Origin: Polynucleobacter sp. TSB-Sco08W16 | GTDB lineage: Bacteria > Pseudomonadota > Gammaproteobacteria > Burkholderiales > Burkholderiaceae | Direction: 5' to 3' | NCBI RefSeq assembly: GCF_018687455.1 | Contig: NZ_CP061291.1 | Span: forward strand, 1,822,001-1,886,000 | Length of the DNA stretch: 64,000 nt | In this document: in pieces, positions 63,984 through 64,000 of the stretch | Layout: each line of letters opens with the position of its first letter | Position numbering within the stretch: position 1 is the stretch's first letter | Position numbers and translations under genes: made by a program | The notes under the pieces: model-generated | Told to the model about the DNA's origin: nothing | Databases searched by the model: none | What the model saw: only the letters and a program-made list of their open reading frames with translations

Positions 63984-64000
63984 ATGGATCCTCCAAAAAT
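63984..64000 (+). CDS. dnaA: Probable start of dnaA (first codons only)
   Basis: An ATG at 63984, with AGGA nine bases upstream, opens a frame beginning MDPPK before the window ends. The position directly after the DnaA boxes and divergent from rpmH is where dnaA is found in this group. Only five codons are visible, so the call rests on context. Confidence 0.6.

Overview
The window looks like a chromosomal segment of a small-genome betaproteobacterium, most likely Polynucleobacter (Burkholderiales, Burkholderiaceae). This is inferred from gene order and protein character, not from a search. The right edge carries the conserved origin block dnaA - oriC - rpmH - rnpA - yidD - yidC - mnmE. The left part holds gatCAB next to the mreBCD-mrdA-rodA elongasome operon, and the right-centre holds ntrYX - DUF4390 - rsmB - fmt - def - dprA - topB. 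All of these are betaproteobacterial arrangements. Both edges cut genes: xerC on the left and the first codons of probable dnaA on the right.

Layout. (1) 1-10.2 kb: xerC/DUF484, gatCAB on the minus strand, then mreB-mreC-mreD-mrdA-rodA on the plus strand and hupB. (2) 10.3-29.5 kb: mostly single housekeeping or accessory genes. These include lipid A enzymes (lpxO, an LpxL-type acyltransferase), a beta carbonic anhydrase, a phosphoesterase next to a Ser/Thr kinase-UspA fusion, dctA, a pseudouridine synthase, prfC with an apparent AUU/AUC start, GNAT, histidine phosphatase, a MipA-type porin, a haloacid dehalogenase, a c-type cytochrome lipoprotein and two MFS transporters. (3) 29.5-41.1 kb: an accessory region of mostly one-gene units divided by a dispersed repeat. 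Each repeat copy is a terminator hairpin plus the 3' end of tRNA-Phe plus a conserved tail, and the intact tRNA-Phe gene sits at the right end. (4) 41.2-46.8 kb: a three-gene overlapping operon (alpha/beta hydrolase, amidohydrolase-like, TPR membrane protein) and an OsmC-YcaO fusion. (5) 46.9-64 kb: dense core genes, namely ntrX-like/ntrY, DUF4390, rsmB, fmt, def, dprA, topB, an MnmC-type oxidoreductase, pckG, mnmE, yidC, yidD, rnpA, rpmH and the origin region.

How they work together. Three blocks are coherent systems: cell-wall elongation (mreBCD, PBP2, RodA), Gln-tRNA/Asn-tRNA amidotransferase (GatCAB), and membrane-protein insertion beside the ribosomal L34/RNase P operon. The 30-41 kb region is the most unusual part. 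About ten same-orientation repeat copies, from nearly identical to strongly decayed, separate units of about 0.5-2 kb that carry unrelated genes (SGNH hydrolase, lipoproteins, DUF486, tautomerase, MarR-like regulator, aquaporin, UDG-like protein, TupA/Mop). The pattern resembles a cassette array built by repeated insertion at the 3' end of tRNA-Phe. No integrase is encoded inside the window.

No gene-free stretch longer than about 300 bases was found. Functional calls come from reading motifs by eye, and no database search was run.
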